A program made the translations under genes and the position numbers. This document shows positions 42,790 to 54,038 of a stretch of 64,000 nt of DNA, one piece after another. Position 1 is the stretch's first letter. Each line of letters starts with the position of its first letter. The DNA comes from Streptomyces sp. MBT53 (GTDB lineage Bacteria; Actinomycetota; Actinomycetes; Streptomycetales; Streptomycetaceae), in NCBI RefSeq assembly GCF_016654115.1, contig NZ_JAEQAZ010000002.1, positions 1 through 64,000 on the forward strand, written 5' to 3'. The notes below the pieces were generated by a model. It was not told where the DNA came from. It worked only from the letters and a program-made list of their open reading frames with translations, and made no database searches.

Positions 42790-43182
42790 GATGAGGACCC
42801 TCTCCTGGGGGATCTGGCGGACACTCAGCCCACCCTGGTACCGGTCCGATCATGCGGCCACTGATAGGGGGCCGGACGGTGCACGCCCGAGAATCCCGGC
42901 GACTCCGGGTCGCTCCCGACGGGGGCCGGGGGCCCGAGCCCATGTCGGCCCCGGCCGCCCGACCACCCGCGCCGGCGCGGGATCAGCGACGACAGCGGTC
43001 CGCGCCACCGGCATGAACTCCCCACTCACAGGGGCGAGTTCAGCCGTGAGTACCTCAGCATACGTAACGTTCGCGACGGATCTTCAACGGCGCCCCTCTT
43101 GATGCGATCGCCCCACCCACGCCATATTGGTCCGGACCTTTCAGCTCGTGTGATGCCCGTGCAATGCCGGGGAGGCAGAATC

Positions 43183-44178
43183 GTGCGACGCGTCCGGGCC
43201 ACCCTCACACTCCCCCGTGCCGCCCTCACCTGTGCCGCGCTCCTGCTGCTCGCCTCCTGCGGCACGGGTGGTGACGGAGACGGCCACGCGCCCGGTGCCC
43301 CGGTCGGCGTCACGGCCGCGGCGGGGAGTGCGACCAGCGTGCACGTCATGTGGGACGCGGTGACGGCGAGCCCGGCCGTCGGCACCTACGAGATATATCG
43401 GGGCACCACGAAGGTGAAGGAAGTACCGGGTTCCGAGCACATGGTGGACGTCACCAGGCTCAAGCCCGCGACCGTGTACGCCTTCACCGTGCGGGCCCGG
43501 GACACCGACGGCCGCCTGGGACCGCGCAGCCGCGAGGTGAAGGCGCGGACACCGGTCGCCGTCGCGGCGGACCACTCGGCGCCCACCCGCCCGAGCGCAC
43601 CGCAGGGCCGGGTCATCGGCAGCCGGGCGGTCCAGCTGTCCTGGGGCGGCTCCAAGGACGACCGGAGTGTGGTGTCGTACGACATCTACCAGGGCGGGAC
43701 GAAGATCCACAGTGTGGGCGGCGCACAGACGGCGACCGTGGTCACGGGGTTGCGGCCCAGCACGCGCTACTCCTTCACCGTGCGGGCCCGGGACGCCGCC
43801 GACAACCTCTCGCCCGCGAGTACGGCCGTCCCGCTGACCACGGCACCGGGCAGCGACGACGGGCGGGGCACCGCCCCCACGGACTTCGGCGCGACGACAC
43901 ACCGGGGCGACGACGGGGCGTACTACATCGACCTGTCCTGGGTGCCGCCCAGCACCGACGGGGTGGTCACGGAGTACCAGATCTACCTCGACGGACAGCC
44001 GGCCACCTCGCTGGTCTGGGGCGGGACCGCGCCACGCGACCGGGCGACGTACAGCTTCTACGTGGGCCGGGAGGCCGGGGACAGCCACCGGGTGCGGCTC
44101 AGGGCACGGCTGCCCGACGGTACGTGGGGAGGGTTCTCGGCGGAGCGGACGGTGACGACGGGCGAGACCGCGCCGTAG
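43183..44178 (+). CDS. Lipoprotein with three fibronectin type III domains
   Basis: A 331-residue exported protein. The lipobox LLLLASC is close to the N-terminus, so Cys is lipidated and the protein anchored outside. Three FN3 domains follow at about residues 37-120, 135-217 and 225-325 (repeated YxIYxG strands and SFTVRARD; the third is more divergent). FN3 modules in streptomycetes mostly serve binding or spacing in carbohydrate-active proteins; no catalytic domain is present. The GTG start is preferred (GGAGG 8 nt upstream); ATG at 43153 is the alternative. Confidence 0.82.
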   Translation: MRRVRATLTLPRAALTCAALLLLASCGTGGDGDGHAPGAPVGVTAAAGSATSVHVMWDAVTASPAVGTYEIYRGTTKVKEVPGSEHMVDVTRLKPATVYAFTVRARDTDGRLGPRSREVKARTPVAVAADHSAPTRPSAPQGRVIGSRAVQLSWGGSKDDRSVVSYDIYQGGTKIHSVGGAQTATVVTGLRPSTRYSFTVRARDAADNLSPASTAVPLTTAPGSDDGRGTAPTDFGATTHRGDDGAYYIDLSWVPPSTDGVVTEYQIYLDGQPATSLVWGGTAPRDRATYSFYVGREAGDSHRVRLRARLPDGTWGGFSAERTVTTGETAP

Positions 44179-44342
44179 GAGCCACACCCTGAGCCGGACG
44201 AAGGAATCCGTCACCTGCCCGGTCGCCGTCCGGGTGCGGGACGGGCCGGGGGCGCGTTGGCTCCTTGGAGGCAGCACGGCCGTTTCCCGATCCCGGCGGC
44301 GCAAGGGATGTTCCGCCAACCGTGCCGTTGGAGGGCAGTCCC

Positions 44343-44888
44343 ATGCGCACTTCTCAGCTACTACTCCGCTCCGGCCTGACCGTGACAGCCGCCGCCGCTC
44401 TTCCCCTCGCCCTGACCGCCGGCCCGGCCGGTGCGGCTTCGGGGATCTCCGTGAGCACGACCGGGACCACCGTCTCGGTCACGACCAGCTCGTGTTCCCA
44501 GAACCGCACCACGGGCGTCTGGGGCACCGGTTCACTGCTCACCAGCAGTCAGGCGAGCTTCGCCGAGGGGCGGAAGGCGACCCTGGCGGGCACCACCGTC
44601 AGCCAGTCCACCGCCTGGACGAACGTCACACCGGGCACCTACACCGTCATCGTCATGTGCCAGAACGCCACTACGCCCGCAGGCACCCAGACCGTGATCG
44701 TCTCCGCCGCCGCGACCCCCAGGGTCACCGCCACGGCCTCGCCCTCGCGCGGTGTCATGGGCGGACTCGGCGGGGCCACGAAGGACTACGGCCCGCTCAC
44801 CCTGGGAGTCGGCGCGGGCCTGGTGGGCACCGGCGTCATCGCGACGGCCTGGTTCCTGCGCAGACGCGCGAAGCCCTACCGACTCTGA
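44343..44888 (+). CDS. Exported, membrane-anchored surface protein, unknown function
   Basis: A 181-residue protein with a Sec signal (about 1-31, ending AGPAGA), a Ser/Thr-rich extracytoplasmic domain with two Cys (SSCSQN and VMCQN, possible disulfide), a flexible stretch, and a C-terminal TM helix (LTLGVGAGLVGTGVIATAWFL) ending RRRAKPYRL. This sorted or anchored layout is common for small Streptomyces surface proteins. Strong TTGGAGG Shine-Dalgarno. I recognise no enzyme family. Confidence 0.78.
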   Translation: MRTSQLLLRSGLTVTAAAALPLALTAGPAGAASGISVSTTGTTVSVTTSSCSQNRTTGVWGTGSLLTSSQASFAEGRKATLAGTTVSQSTAWTNVTPGTYTVIVMCQNATTPAGTQTVIVSAAATPRVTATASPSRGVMGGLGGATKDYGPLTLGVGAGLVGTGVIATAWFLRRRAKPYRL

Positions 44889-44908
44889 CCGTCCCCACGT
44901 CCACGGTC

Positions 44909-44939
44909 GAGGGGTCGCCCGGCCATCGGGCGGCCCCTC
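44909..44939. terminator. Bidirectional terminator
   Basis: A 13-bp stem (one T-G pair) with a GCCAT loop, from GAGGGGTCGCCCG to CGGGCGGCCCCTC. It lies between the convergent surface-protein gene and padR-type gene. Confidence 0.85.
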
Positions 44940-44954
44940 CCCCATGTCCATGTC

Positions 44955-45491
44955 CTACGGCAACTCGGCGAACTCCTCGATCGCGTGCGTGAGCCACTGT
45001 GTCCAGAAGGTCTCCAGGTCGATGCCCGCGCGCAGCACGAGATGCCGCAGCCGGTCCTGGGGGCTGTCCCGGTCCGGCGGGAAGTCGTGCTTCTCGATCT
45101 CCTCGTACTCCGCCAACTGCCGCCGGTGCAGGTCGAGATGGCGGCGCAGGTCGGCCTCGATGCCGTCCGTGCCGACCACCGCCGCCGCGCGCAGTCGCAG
45201 CAGCATCGTGTCGCGCAGCGGCTTGGGGTCCTGGGCGGACGCGGTCCAGCGGGCCAGTTCGGCACGGCCCGCGGGCAGCACCTCGTAGCTCTTCTTCTGG
45301 CCGCGGGCCGGCTGCTCGGGCGTGAGCGCCCTGATCTGGCCCTCGGCCTCCAGTTTTCCCAGCTCGCGATAGATCTGCTGATGCGTGGCGGACCAGAAGT
45401 AGCCGATCGACTTGTCGAAGCGCCGGGTCAGCTCAAGCCCTGAGGACGGCTTCTCCAGAAGGGCGGTGAGGATCGCGTGCGGGAGTGACAT
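44955..45491 (-). CDS. PadR-family transcriptional regulator
   Basis: A 178-residue winged-helix regulator: MSLPHAILTALLEKPSSGLELTRRF, SATHQQIYRELGKLEAEG (recognition helix), a wing ending KKSYEVLPAG, and the C-terminal PadR helical dimer domain. It follows fadH by 22 bp in the same direction, so it is co-transcribed and may repress its own operon through the palindrome at 47581. Confidence 0.9.
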   Translation of the reverse strand: MSLPHAILTALLEKPSSGLELTRRFDKSIGYFWSATHQQIYRELGKLEAEGQIRALTPEQPARGQKKSYEVLPAGRAELARWTASAQDPKPLRDTMLLRLRAAAVVGTDGIEADLRRHLDLHRRQLAEYEEIEKHDFPPDRDSPQDRLRHLVLRAGIDLETFWTQWLTHAIEEFAELP

Positions 45492-45513
45492 GGGGTCATC
45501 CTAGGGACGGCTC

Positions 45514-47602
<2,089 letters not shown>

Positions 47603-47625
47603 GGCTCGGGCGGGCCGGTCACCGG

Positions 47626-47693
47626 ATTCACAGGGAGATTCACAGGGAGCCGTTACCCGTTCCTTATCGGGGGGAGTCGAGAATCACAGGGAG
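47626..47693. repeat. Three direct repeats ATTCACAGGGAG
   Basis: Two abutting 12-bp copies (47626-47637 and 47638-47649) and a third with one change (AATCACAGGGAG, 47682-47693). They lie 44-111 bp upstream of the gene at 47737, the layout of response-regulator binding sites. Confidence 0.6.
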
Positions 47694-47736
47694 GCGTGCC
47701 GCGGGATGCCGGACGCCCGGGCCGAGGGAGCGAGCC

Positions 47737-48471
47737 GTGACGCACGACCCTGAACACGACGACCACAGCGCCGGGGCGATACCGCCGATGCCGGACCACG
47801 CACCCGAGTGGGAGGTGCTCAGCGGACCCGGCGGGGCCGAGCGGGAGCACGGTCTGGACCGGCTGTGGCGGCAGCGTTCGAAGCGGGCCCGGGCTGTCAT
47901 CGCCGCGGTCACCGTGGGCGTGCTCGCACTGGGCGGCAGCGTCGCCTACGCGGCGACCTCCGGAGGTTCGGGCAGCGACGCGATTCCCGCCGCGACCGGG
48001 TCCCCCGCGCCGTCCGGCTCGCCGTCGCCCGGCGGGCCCGGCTTCCGGCACGGGGGCGGCATGTGGTTCGGGTTCGGCGTCGGCGGCAAGGCCGTGCACG
48101 GCGAGGCGACGGTCAAGGACGACTCCACCGGCAAGTGGGTCGTACGGATCTGGCAGCGCGGAACGGTCACGAAGGTCGACGGCGACCAGGTCACCGTCAA
48201 GAGCGACGACGGAACGTCGTGGACCTGGACCGTGAGTTCCGACGCCACGGCCCAGAACTCCGCCGCCCTCAAGAAGGGCGACACCGCCTCCCTGATCGGC
48301 ACCCGCTCCGACAGCGGCACCAGGACCGCCGACCGGGCCTTCACGGGCGCCTTCGACCGCAAGGGCCAGGGCGGACCGGACGGGTTCAAGGGCGGCCACG
48401 GCCCGTGGGGACGCGGCGGCCCGAGCGGTGCGCCTTCACCCAGCCCGTCCGGCAGCGGCGCTACGACCTGA
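47737..48471 (+). CDS. Single-pass membrane-anchored exported protein, DUF5666-like
   Basis: A 244-residue protein with a cytoplasmic acidic N-terminus, one TM helix (about 52-74, AVIAAVTVGVLALGGSVAYAA), a Pro/Ser/Gly linker, and an extracytoplasmic domain with WQRGTVTKVDGDQVTVKSDDGTSWTWTV, the pattern of DUF5666-like small beta domains. The C-terminus is Gly/Pro rich. GTG start with GGGAG. Three direct repeats upstream suggest control by a response regulator. Its 3' end overlaps the convergent methyltransferase gene by 11 bp. Confidence 0.75.
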   Translation: MTHDPEHDDHSAGAIPPMPDHAPEWEVLSGPGGAEREHGLDRLWRQRSKRARAVIAAVTVGVLALGGSVAYAATSGGSGSDAIPAATGSPAPSGSPSPGGPGFRHGGGMWFGFGVGGKAVHGEATVKDDSTGKWVVRIWQRGTVTKVDGDQVTVKSDDGTSWTWTVSSDATAQNSAALKKGDTASLIGTRSDSGTRTADRAFTGAFDRKGQGGPDGFKGGHGPWGRGGPSGAPSPSPSGSGATT

Positions 48472-49264
48472 CCGCGCCCGCCGGCCCGACACCGATCACG
48501 ACGTTGGCGTACAACTCCTCGGAGTAGGCCGACCGCGTCTCAAGGCCCGCGTCCCTGAACGCCTCGACCGCTGACGGGAGTTGACGCTCGCTGGTCTCGA
48601 CGAGCAGACAGCCGCCGGGGGCGAGCCAGTCCGGTGCGCCCGCGGCGACCTCGCGGAGTATGTCGAGGCCGTCCGCGCCGCCGTCGAGGGCGACCAGCGG
48701 CTCATGTTCACGGGCCTCCGCGGGCAGAAAGCCGACCTCGTCGCTGGGGACGTAGGGCACGTTGGCCGCGAGGATGTCGACGCGTCCGCGCAGTTCGCCG
48801 GGCAGCGCGGCGAACAGGTCGCCCGTGTGGACGTGCCCGCCGAAGGCGGCGACATTGCGGCGGGCGCAGCGCGTGGCGGCGGGGTCGATGTCGGCGGCGT
48901 GCAGTTCGACCCGGCCGAGGGCGGCGGCGAGGGCCGCGCCGACCGCGCCGGAACCGCAGCACAGGTCCACGACGACGGACGCGTCCGGCGCCTGGGCGAG
49001 GGCCTGCTCGACGAGGAACTCGGTACGGCGGCGGGGCACGAACACACCGGGTTCCACGGTGATGTGCAGACCCCTGAACTCGGCGTGGCCGACGACGAGT
49101 TCGAGAGGGAGGCCCGCGACGCGGCGGTCCACCATGGCGGCGACCTCGTCCGGGGTCCGGGCGGCGGAGAGGATCAGCCGCGCCTCGTCCTCGGCGAAGA
49201 CACAGCCCGCGGCACGGAGCGCGGCGACGACGGAGGCGGGAGAAACGGGGGAAGGAGAAGGCAT
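48461..49264 (-). CDS. HemK-like class I SAM-dependent methyltransferase (putative protein glutamine N5-methyltransferase)
   Basis: A 267-residue protein with the PrmC/HemK fold: an N-terminal helical domain, the VVGHAEFRG segment and PGVFVPRRRTEFLV, then a Rossmann SAM site (VVDLCCGSGAVGAALA, motif I). The catalytic NPPY motif is NVPY here (AANVPYVPSDE), as in an actinobacterial side group. The target is not certain: release-factor glutamine, or another protein. The ATG at MPSPSP was chosen; a leader of about 130 nt with hairpins precedes it. The in-frame ATG further upstream (MPGALTS) is less likely. Confidence 0.82.
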   Translation of the reverse strand: MPSPSPVSPASVVAALRAAGCVFAEDEARLILSAARTPDEVAAMVDRRVAGLPLELVVGHAEFRGLHITVEPGVFVPRRRTEFLVEQALAQAPDASVVVDLCCGSGAVGAALAAALGRVELHAADIDPAATRCARRNVAAFGGHVHTGDLFAALPGELRGRVDILAANVPYVPSDEVGFLPAEAREHEPLVALDGGADGLDILREVAAGAPDWLAPGGCLLVETSERQLPSAVEAFRDAGLETRSAYSEELYANVVIGVGPAGAVRS

Positions 49265-49395
49265 GGAAGCCGAGAGCCTTTCGGAAGGTGGCCGAAGGGC
49301 GCTCTCGCGGTCACCTGCTACCGGTGAGCCGAGCTGTCCTGAGGTGAGAGCACCCGGCATGACACAGCGGAAATGGGTCTCACCTCCCAGGAGTT
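49265..49395 (-). promoter_or_regulatory. Structured leader of the methyltransferase gene (possible attenuator)
   Basis: In the transcript GAGGTGAGA (near 49385) can pair with TCTCACCTC (near 49345). A second hairpin, CGAGAG...CTCTCG (49272-49308), encloses the ribosome site GAAAGG. A 15-codon frame starting GTGTCATGCC ends at TAG in the leader. The layout fits translational control by alternative hairpins; no known riboswitch core is recognised. Confidence 0.4.
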
Positions 49396-49508
49396 CAGGG
49401 TCACGGCCGTCCGCGACGGAGGGCAACAGTACCCGAAGCACACGGCCTGCGAGGAGCCGGGCTCCGCACCGAGTTGTACTGTGCAACCAGGAGAGCGAAG
49501 GAGACGCA

Positions 49509-49952
49509 GTGCGAGCGGACCGGGCCGTGGAGACCATCCAGCGCGAGATGACGGCCTTCGCGCGGCGCGCCCGGGCCTCGGCGGGACGGCTGCATCCCGA
49601 GCTGTCCCTGGTGTCGTACACCCTGCTCAGTCATCTGGAGGAGCGCGACGGCCGCCGGGCCACCGACCTGGCCGCGCACTACGCCCTGGACAAGTCCACG
49701 GTCAGCCGCCAGGTCGCCGCCCTGGAGCGCGCCGGCCTCATCGAACGGCGTCCCGATCCCGAGGACCATCGCGTCCAGGTCCTGCATCTGACCGACGCCG
49801 GCCGCCGGATCCTCGCCCAGGTCACCGAGAACCGCCAGGCCGCCTTCCGTGAGCGGCTGGCGGACTGGCCGGAGGAGGATCTGCAGCGGTTCGCCGGCTA
49901 TCTGGAGCGCTACAACGCGTGGTCGGGCGAGGCTCCCGCCGAGGAGAACTGA
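49509..49952 (+). CDS. MarR-family transcriptional regulator
   Basis: A 147-residue winged-helix MarR protein: SLVSYTLLSHLEERDGRRATDLAAHYALDKSTVSRQV, then the wing RRPDPEDHRVQVLHLTDAGRR. GTG start with AAGGAG 8 nt upstream. A dyad GTTG-TACTGTG-CAAC (near 49473-49487) lies 20-35 bp before the start and is a likely self-operator. Its half-site GTGCAAC also occurs in the fadH palindrome. Confidence 0.9.
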   Translation: MRADRAVETIQREMTAFARRARASAGRLHPELSLVSYTLLSHLEERDGRRATDLAAHYALDKSTVSRQVAALERAGLIERRPDPEDHRVQVLHLTDAGRRILAQVTENRQAAFRERLADWPEEDLQRFAGYLERYNAWSGEAPAEEN

Positions 49953-49962
49953 GGAGCCGGTC

Positions 49963-50685
49963 CTACGACACCCCGACGGCCCGGGTCTCGGTCAGGTGCT
50001 CCGGCGCCCGTGCCGCGAGGAACGCGGTGTGAAGGCGCAGCCGGAAGCCGAGGGACTCGTACAGCCGTATCGCGGTGGCGTTGCCCGCGCCGGTGTGCAG
50101 GAACGGGGTCTCGCCGCGTTCGCGGATGCCATGGGCGACGGCCCGGATCAGACGGCTCGCGAGTCCCTCGCCACGGACGGCGGGGTCGGTGCAGACGGCG
50201 CTGATCTCGGTCCAGCCGGGCGGGTGAAGACGCTCACCCGCCATGGCGACGAGGGCACCCTCGCGGCGGATGCCCAGGTAGGTGCCGAGTTCCACGGTTC
50301 GGGGCAGGAAGGGGCCGGGCTTTGTCCGCTCCACCAGATCGAGCATCTCGGGGACGTCGGCCGGACCGAGGACGATCGCCTCGGGGTCCGGTGCGGCGGT
50401 CATCCCGTCGTCCACCATCTGCACGCCGTCGATGTCGAAGGTGATCTCCCAGTCGTCCGGGACCCGGCCCCGGAAGCCCAGCAGCGGGATCTCCGCGCCG
50501 GGCCCGGCGAGCGCGGCGACATCCGCCCAGTCGTCGGCGTCGGGCTCGTCGGGCAGGGCCAGCCACGGGGTCACGTCGACCGGGTAGCGCAGGACCCGGC
50601 CGCGCCGCTCGGCGAAGTGTGCGTGCGGGCCGGTGAGGGCGGCGCGGGCGGGGTTGTCGAGGACGCGTTCGTCGGACGTGCTCAT
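49963..50685 (-). CDS. GNAT-family N-acetyltransferase
   Basis: A 240-residue protein with a C-terminal GNAT domain. The acetyl-CoA-binding segment reads VCTDPAVRGEGLASRLIRAVAHGIRERGE, followed by ATAIRLYESLGFRLR. The N-terminal 100 residues form a divergent first half as in FR47-type proteins. ATG start overlapping the quinone-oxidoreductase stop by 4 bp (ATGA), so it is the second gene of a leftward pair. Substrate unknown. Confidence 0.87.
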   Translation of the reverse strand: MSTSDERVLDNPARAALTGPHAHFAERRGRVLRYPVDVTPWLALPDEPDADDWADVAALAGPGAEIPLLGFRGRVPDDWEITFDIDGVQMVDDGMTAAPDPEAIVLGPADVPEMLDLVERTKPGPFLPRTVELGTYLGIRREGALVAMAGERLHPPGWTEISAVCTDPAVRGEGLASRLIRAVAHGIRERGETPFLHTGAGNATAIRLYESLGFRLRLHTAFLAARAPEHLTETRAVGVS

Positions 50686-51608
50686 GCGGTGACCTCGATC
50701 ACGATCTTGCCGCGCGCGTGACCGTCCTCGACGGTACGCAGGGCCTCGCCCGCCCGATCCAGTGGGAAGGTCCGCGTCACGTGCGGATCCAGCTCGCCGC
50801 CCACCACGAGCCGCGCGACCGCGTCGAGGACGGCCGTGCCGCGGGCCCGCTGGACCCGGGCGCCGCCGAGCTTCTCGACCTCGGGGGCGGGGGCCCCGGC
50901 GGTGACCAGCTTCGTGCGGTCGGTGAGGAGGGTCGCGGCCTCGGCGAGCACCTCGCCGCCGACGAGGTCGTAGACGCCGTCGACGCCGTCCGGGGCGACC
51001 GCCCGCACCCGTACGGCCAGGTCGGGTCCGGACGCGACGTGGACCGCGCCCAGCGACTCCACGAAGTCCTTCTTGCCCTCGCTCGCCACGCCCACGGCAC
51101 GCAGTCCGAGGGCCCGCGCGATCTGCAGGGCCGCGGAGCCGACGCCGCCGCCCGCGCCGGTGACCAGTACGGTCGCGCCGGCGGGCAGGTCGAGCTGGCG
51201 GACGCCGTCGTAGGCGGTGGCGGCCGCGACGGGGAGAGTGGCGGCGTCCGCGAAGGACAGTTCGGCGGGCTTGTGCGCGGTGATGGTCGCGGGGAGCAGG
51301 GCGTACTGGGCGTAGCCGCCGGCCACCGTGTTGCCGAAGACCTCGTCGCCGACGGCGATGCCGTCCACGCCCGCGCCGATCTCCTCGACGACGCCGGAGA
51401 CCTCGTTGCCGAAGACCGCGGGGAACGTGCGGGTGTCGCTCTCGCCGGGCCGCCGGTAGCCGGTGCGCAGCTTCCAGTCGACCGGGTTCACCCCGGCCAC
51501 GCGCACCGCGACAAGGACTTCACCGGGACCGGGACTCGGCCGGTCGACCTCTGCGAGCGCCTCCGTTTCAGGTCCCCCGTAACGCGTGAAGACGTATGCC
51601 TTCGGCAT
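50682..51608 (-). CDS. NADP-dependent quinone-oxidoreductase-like MDR protein
   Basis: A 308-residue medium-chain dehydrogenase/reductase without the zinc ligands, hence the zeta-crystallin/quinone oxidoreductase group. N-terminal GroES-like fold with VAGVNPVDWKLR, then VFGNEVSGVVEEIG, and the NADPH-binding VLVTGAGGGVGSAALQIARALG. It reduces quinones or enones with NADPH. ATG (MPKAYVF) with GGGAG upstream. It precedes the GNAT gene, overlapping by 4 bp. Confidence 0.9.
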   Translation of the reverse strand: MPKAYVFTRYGGPETEALAEVDRPSPGPGEVLVAVRVAGVNPVDWKLRTGYRRPGESDTRTFPAVFGNEVSGVVEEIGAGVDGIAVGDEVFGNTVAGGYAQYALLPATITAHKPAELSFADAATLPVAAATAYDGVRQLDLPAGATVLVTGAGGGVGSAALQIARALGLRAVGVASEGKKDFVESLGAVHVASGPDLAVRVRAVAPDGVDGVYDLVGGEVLAEAATLLTDRTKLVTAGAPAPEVEKLGGARVQRARGTAVLDAVARLVVGGELDPHVTRTFPLDRAGEALRTVEDGHARGKIVIEVTA

Positions 51609-51834
51609 CTGCTCCCTCACTCTCCTTCGCAGTCACCACATCGCCGACACTCAGGACCAAGGTCGCCCGCCGGGCGGCTATTCCCCGGAGCCCGGAGAGT
51701 TCATACGGCCGCAATGATCGGCGGTACCCCTCGGACCTGGGCATACCCGGTGGACGCGTACGGTTGAAACGAGAAACCACTGATCACGCTCGCCCGGCGG
51801 ACCCGCGCCGCAGCGACCTGGAGGCTCCACCCGT

Positions 51835-52432
<598 letters not shown>

Positions 52433-52440
<8 letters not shown>

Positions 52441-53188
52441 CACCTTCGCCCCCACGACCAAGTTCGCGGTGCCGGGACGGATCGCCGTGAGCAACCGGGC
52501 CGCCGCCGTGTGGCAGACCGCCACGCTCACCGAGATCCGTCGGGAGACCCCGCACGCCTCCACGTTCCGGTTCGCGGTGCCCGGCTGGAGCGGCCATCTG
52601 GCGGGCCAGCACCTGATGCTGCGACTGCGCGCCGAGGACGGCTATGTGGCGCAGCGCCACTACTCGATCGCCTCGCACCCGGACGACACCGGGCATGTGG
52701 AACTGACCCTCGACCATGTCGAGGGCGGCGAGGTGTCCGGCTGGTTCCACACGGTGGCCGCGCCCGGGGACCAGGTCGAGGTGCGCGGCCCGCTGAGCGG
52801 CTTCTTCGCCTGGCCGGGCGACCGGCCCGCGCTGCTGCTGGGCGCGGGTTCCGGGGTCGTACCGCTGATGTCGATGCTCCGGCAGCACCGGGCGCGGCGG
52901 CTGTCCGTGCCACTGCGGCTGGTGGTGTCGGCGCGCAGTCCCGAGGAGTTGATCTACGCGCGGGAGTACGACGCCGAGACCACGGCCGTGTTCACGCGCA
53001 GCGCGCCACCGGGTGTGCCGGTGGGACGTATGGCCGCGGCACATGTGGCGCCGCTCCTGGCCGAACAGCCTCCTGGTGGGTGGGAGGCCTATGTGTGCGG
53101 CTCCAACGGATTCGCCGAGCATGCGTCCCGGCTGCTGGTCGAGGCGGGCCAGCCGGTGGACCGCATCCGGATCGAACGCTTCGGCTGA
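52433..53188 (+). CDS. FAD-dependent ferredoxin-reductase-like partner
   Basis: A 251-residue ferredoxin-NADP-reductase-fold protein. FAD-binding RHYSIAS, the flavin/NAD(P) segment LLLGAGSGVVPLMSMLR, and the C-terminal YVCGSNGFAEHASRLLVEAG are visible. No iron-sulfur domain is attached. GTG start overlapping the Mo-enzyme gene by 8 bp, so the pair works together: the reductase feeds electrons from NAD(P)H to the molybdopterin enzyme. Pairs like this are common in streptomycetes, but the physiological substrate is not established. Confidence 0.9.
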
Positions 53189-53347
53189 GGCCGTCCCGCC
53201 CGCCGCGCCTGCCGATCTCCTCGGCTCCGGTTGAGGGAAGTGCCCCGGAGGGGGTACGACTGCTGTGTGGACGCTCGCATGCGTGCGCGGTGTCGGGACA
53301 GCGGGATCCTCGCGCTCCTCGACACCGGTGACGGCGAGGAGGTCGAC

Positions 53348-53932
53348 GTGCGGAACCGGGTACGGAGTCGGCGCAGGCGGCACAATCCGCTGCGGCGCCG
53401 GTCGGACGTCGTGGAGACGTGGACGGCGGTTGCCGTCACCGTCCTGCTGTTCGTCTGCGCGCCCCTGGCCGGGGCCGCCGCGGGTCTGTGGGCGCACGAC
53501 CAGGCCCGGACCGTCGCCGCGACCGCGCGAGCCGACCGTCACCGCGTCCGCGCGGAGGTGATCGGCGCCCCGCCCGCCGGACTCCCCGCCGTGGAGGGCA
53601 GCCGCCCGAACAGCTTCCTGGTGGCGGTGCGCTGGACGGAACCGGGCAAGGGGACGCGTACGGCCGCGGCCACGGTTCCCGCGGGGACGAGGCGCGGTGA
53701 CGTGGTGAGCGTGTGGTTCGACGCCAAGGGCCGCAGTGTGGCACCGCCGCCGGGTGAAGTGGCCGTCTGGCAGCACACGTTGACGGTCGGCATGTGGGCC
53801 ACGGGCGGTGTGGTCGGACTGGTGCTGCTCGCGTCGACGGTGACCCGACGGGTCGCGCTGCGCCACCGGCTGGCCGAGTGGGAACGGGACTGGGCACTCA
53901 CCGAACCGCAGTGGACCCGACGGCGGGCGTGA
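53348..53932 (+). CDS. Rv1733c-like membrane protein
   Basis: A 194-residue protein with the Rv1733c layout: a basic N-terminus (NRVRSRRRRHNPLRRRSDVVE), TM1 near residues 24-48, an extracytoplasmic domain of about 85 residues, and TM2 near 138-160, ending WxRD-type WERDWALTEPQW. The GTG start follows GAGGAGG; the open frame upstream is not coding. Function is unknown in mycobacteria (a dormancy-linked antigen) and in streptomycetes. Confidence 0.82.
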   Translation: MRNRVRSRRRRHNPLRRRSDVVETWTAVAVTVLLFVCAPLAGAAAGLWAHDQARTVAATARADRHRVRAEVIGAPPAGLPAVEGSRPNSFLVAVRWTEPGKGTRTAAATVPAGTRRGDVVSVWFDAKGRSVAPPPGEVAVWQHTLTVGMWATGGVVGLVLLASTVTRRVALRHRLAEWERDWALTEPQWTRRRA

Positions 53933-53966
53933 CGCGAGAGCCACGAAACGGGGGTGCCGTGTGGCC

Positions 53967-54038
53967 GCCGCACATGGACCGCCGCCACACCCCCTGCCCT
54001 GTGGGACCCGCACATGTACGGCCGCTACACCCCCCGCT
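53967..54038. repeat. Imperfect direct repeat of about 30 bp
   Basis: CCGCACATGGACCGCCGCCA-type unit at 53967 and CCGCACATGTACGGCCGCTA at 54007, each followed by CACCCCC. It lies between the Rv1733c-like gene and the deaminase stop, and could be a slippage product. Confidence 0.4.
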
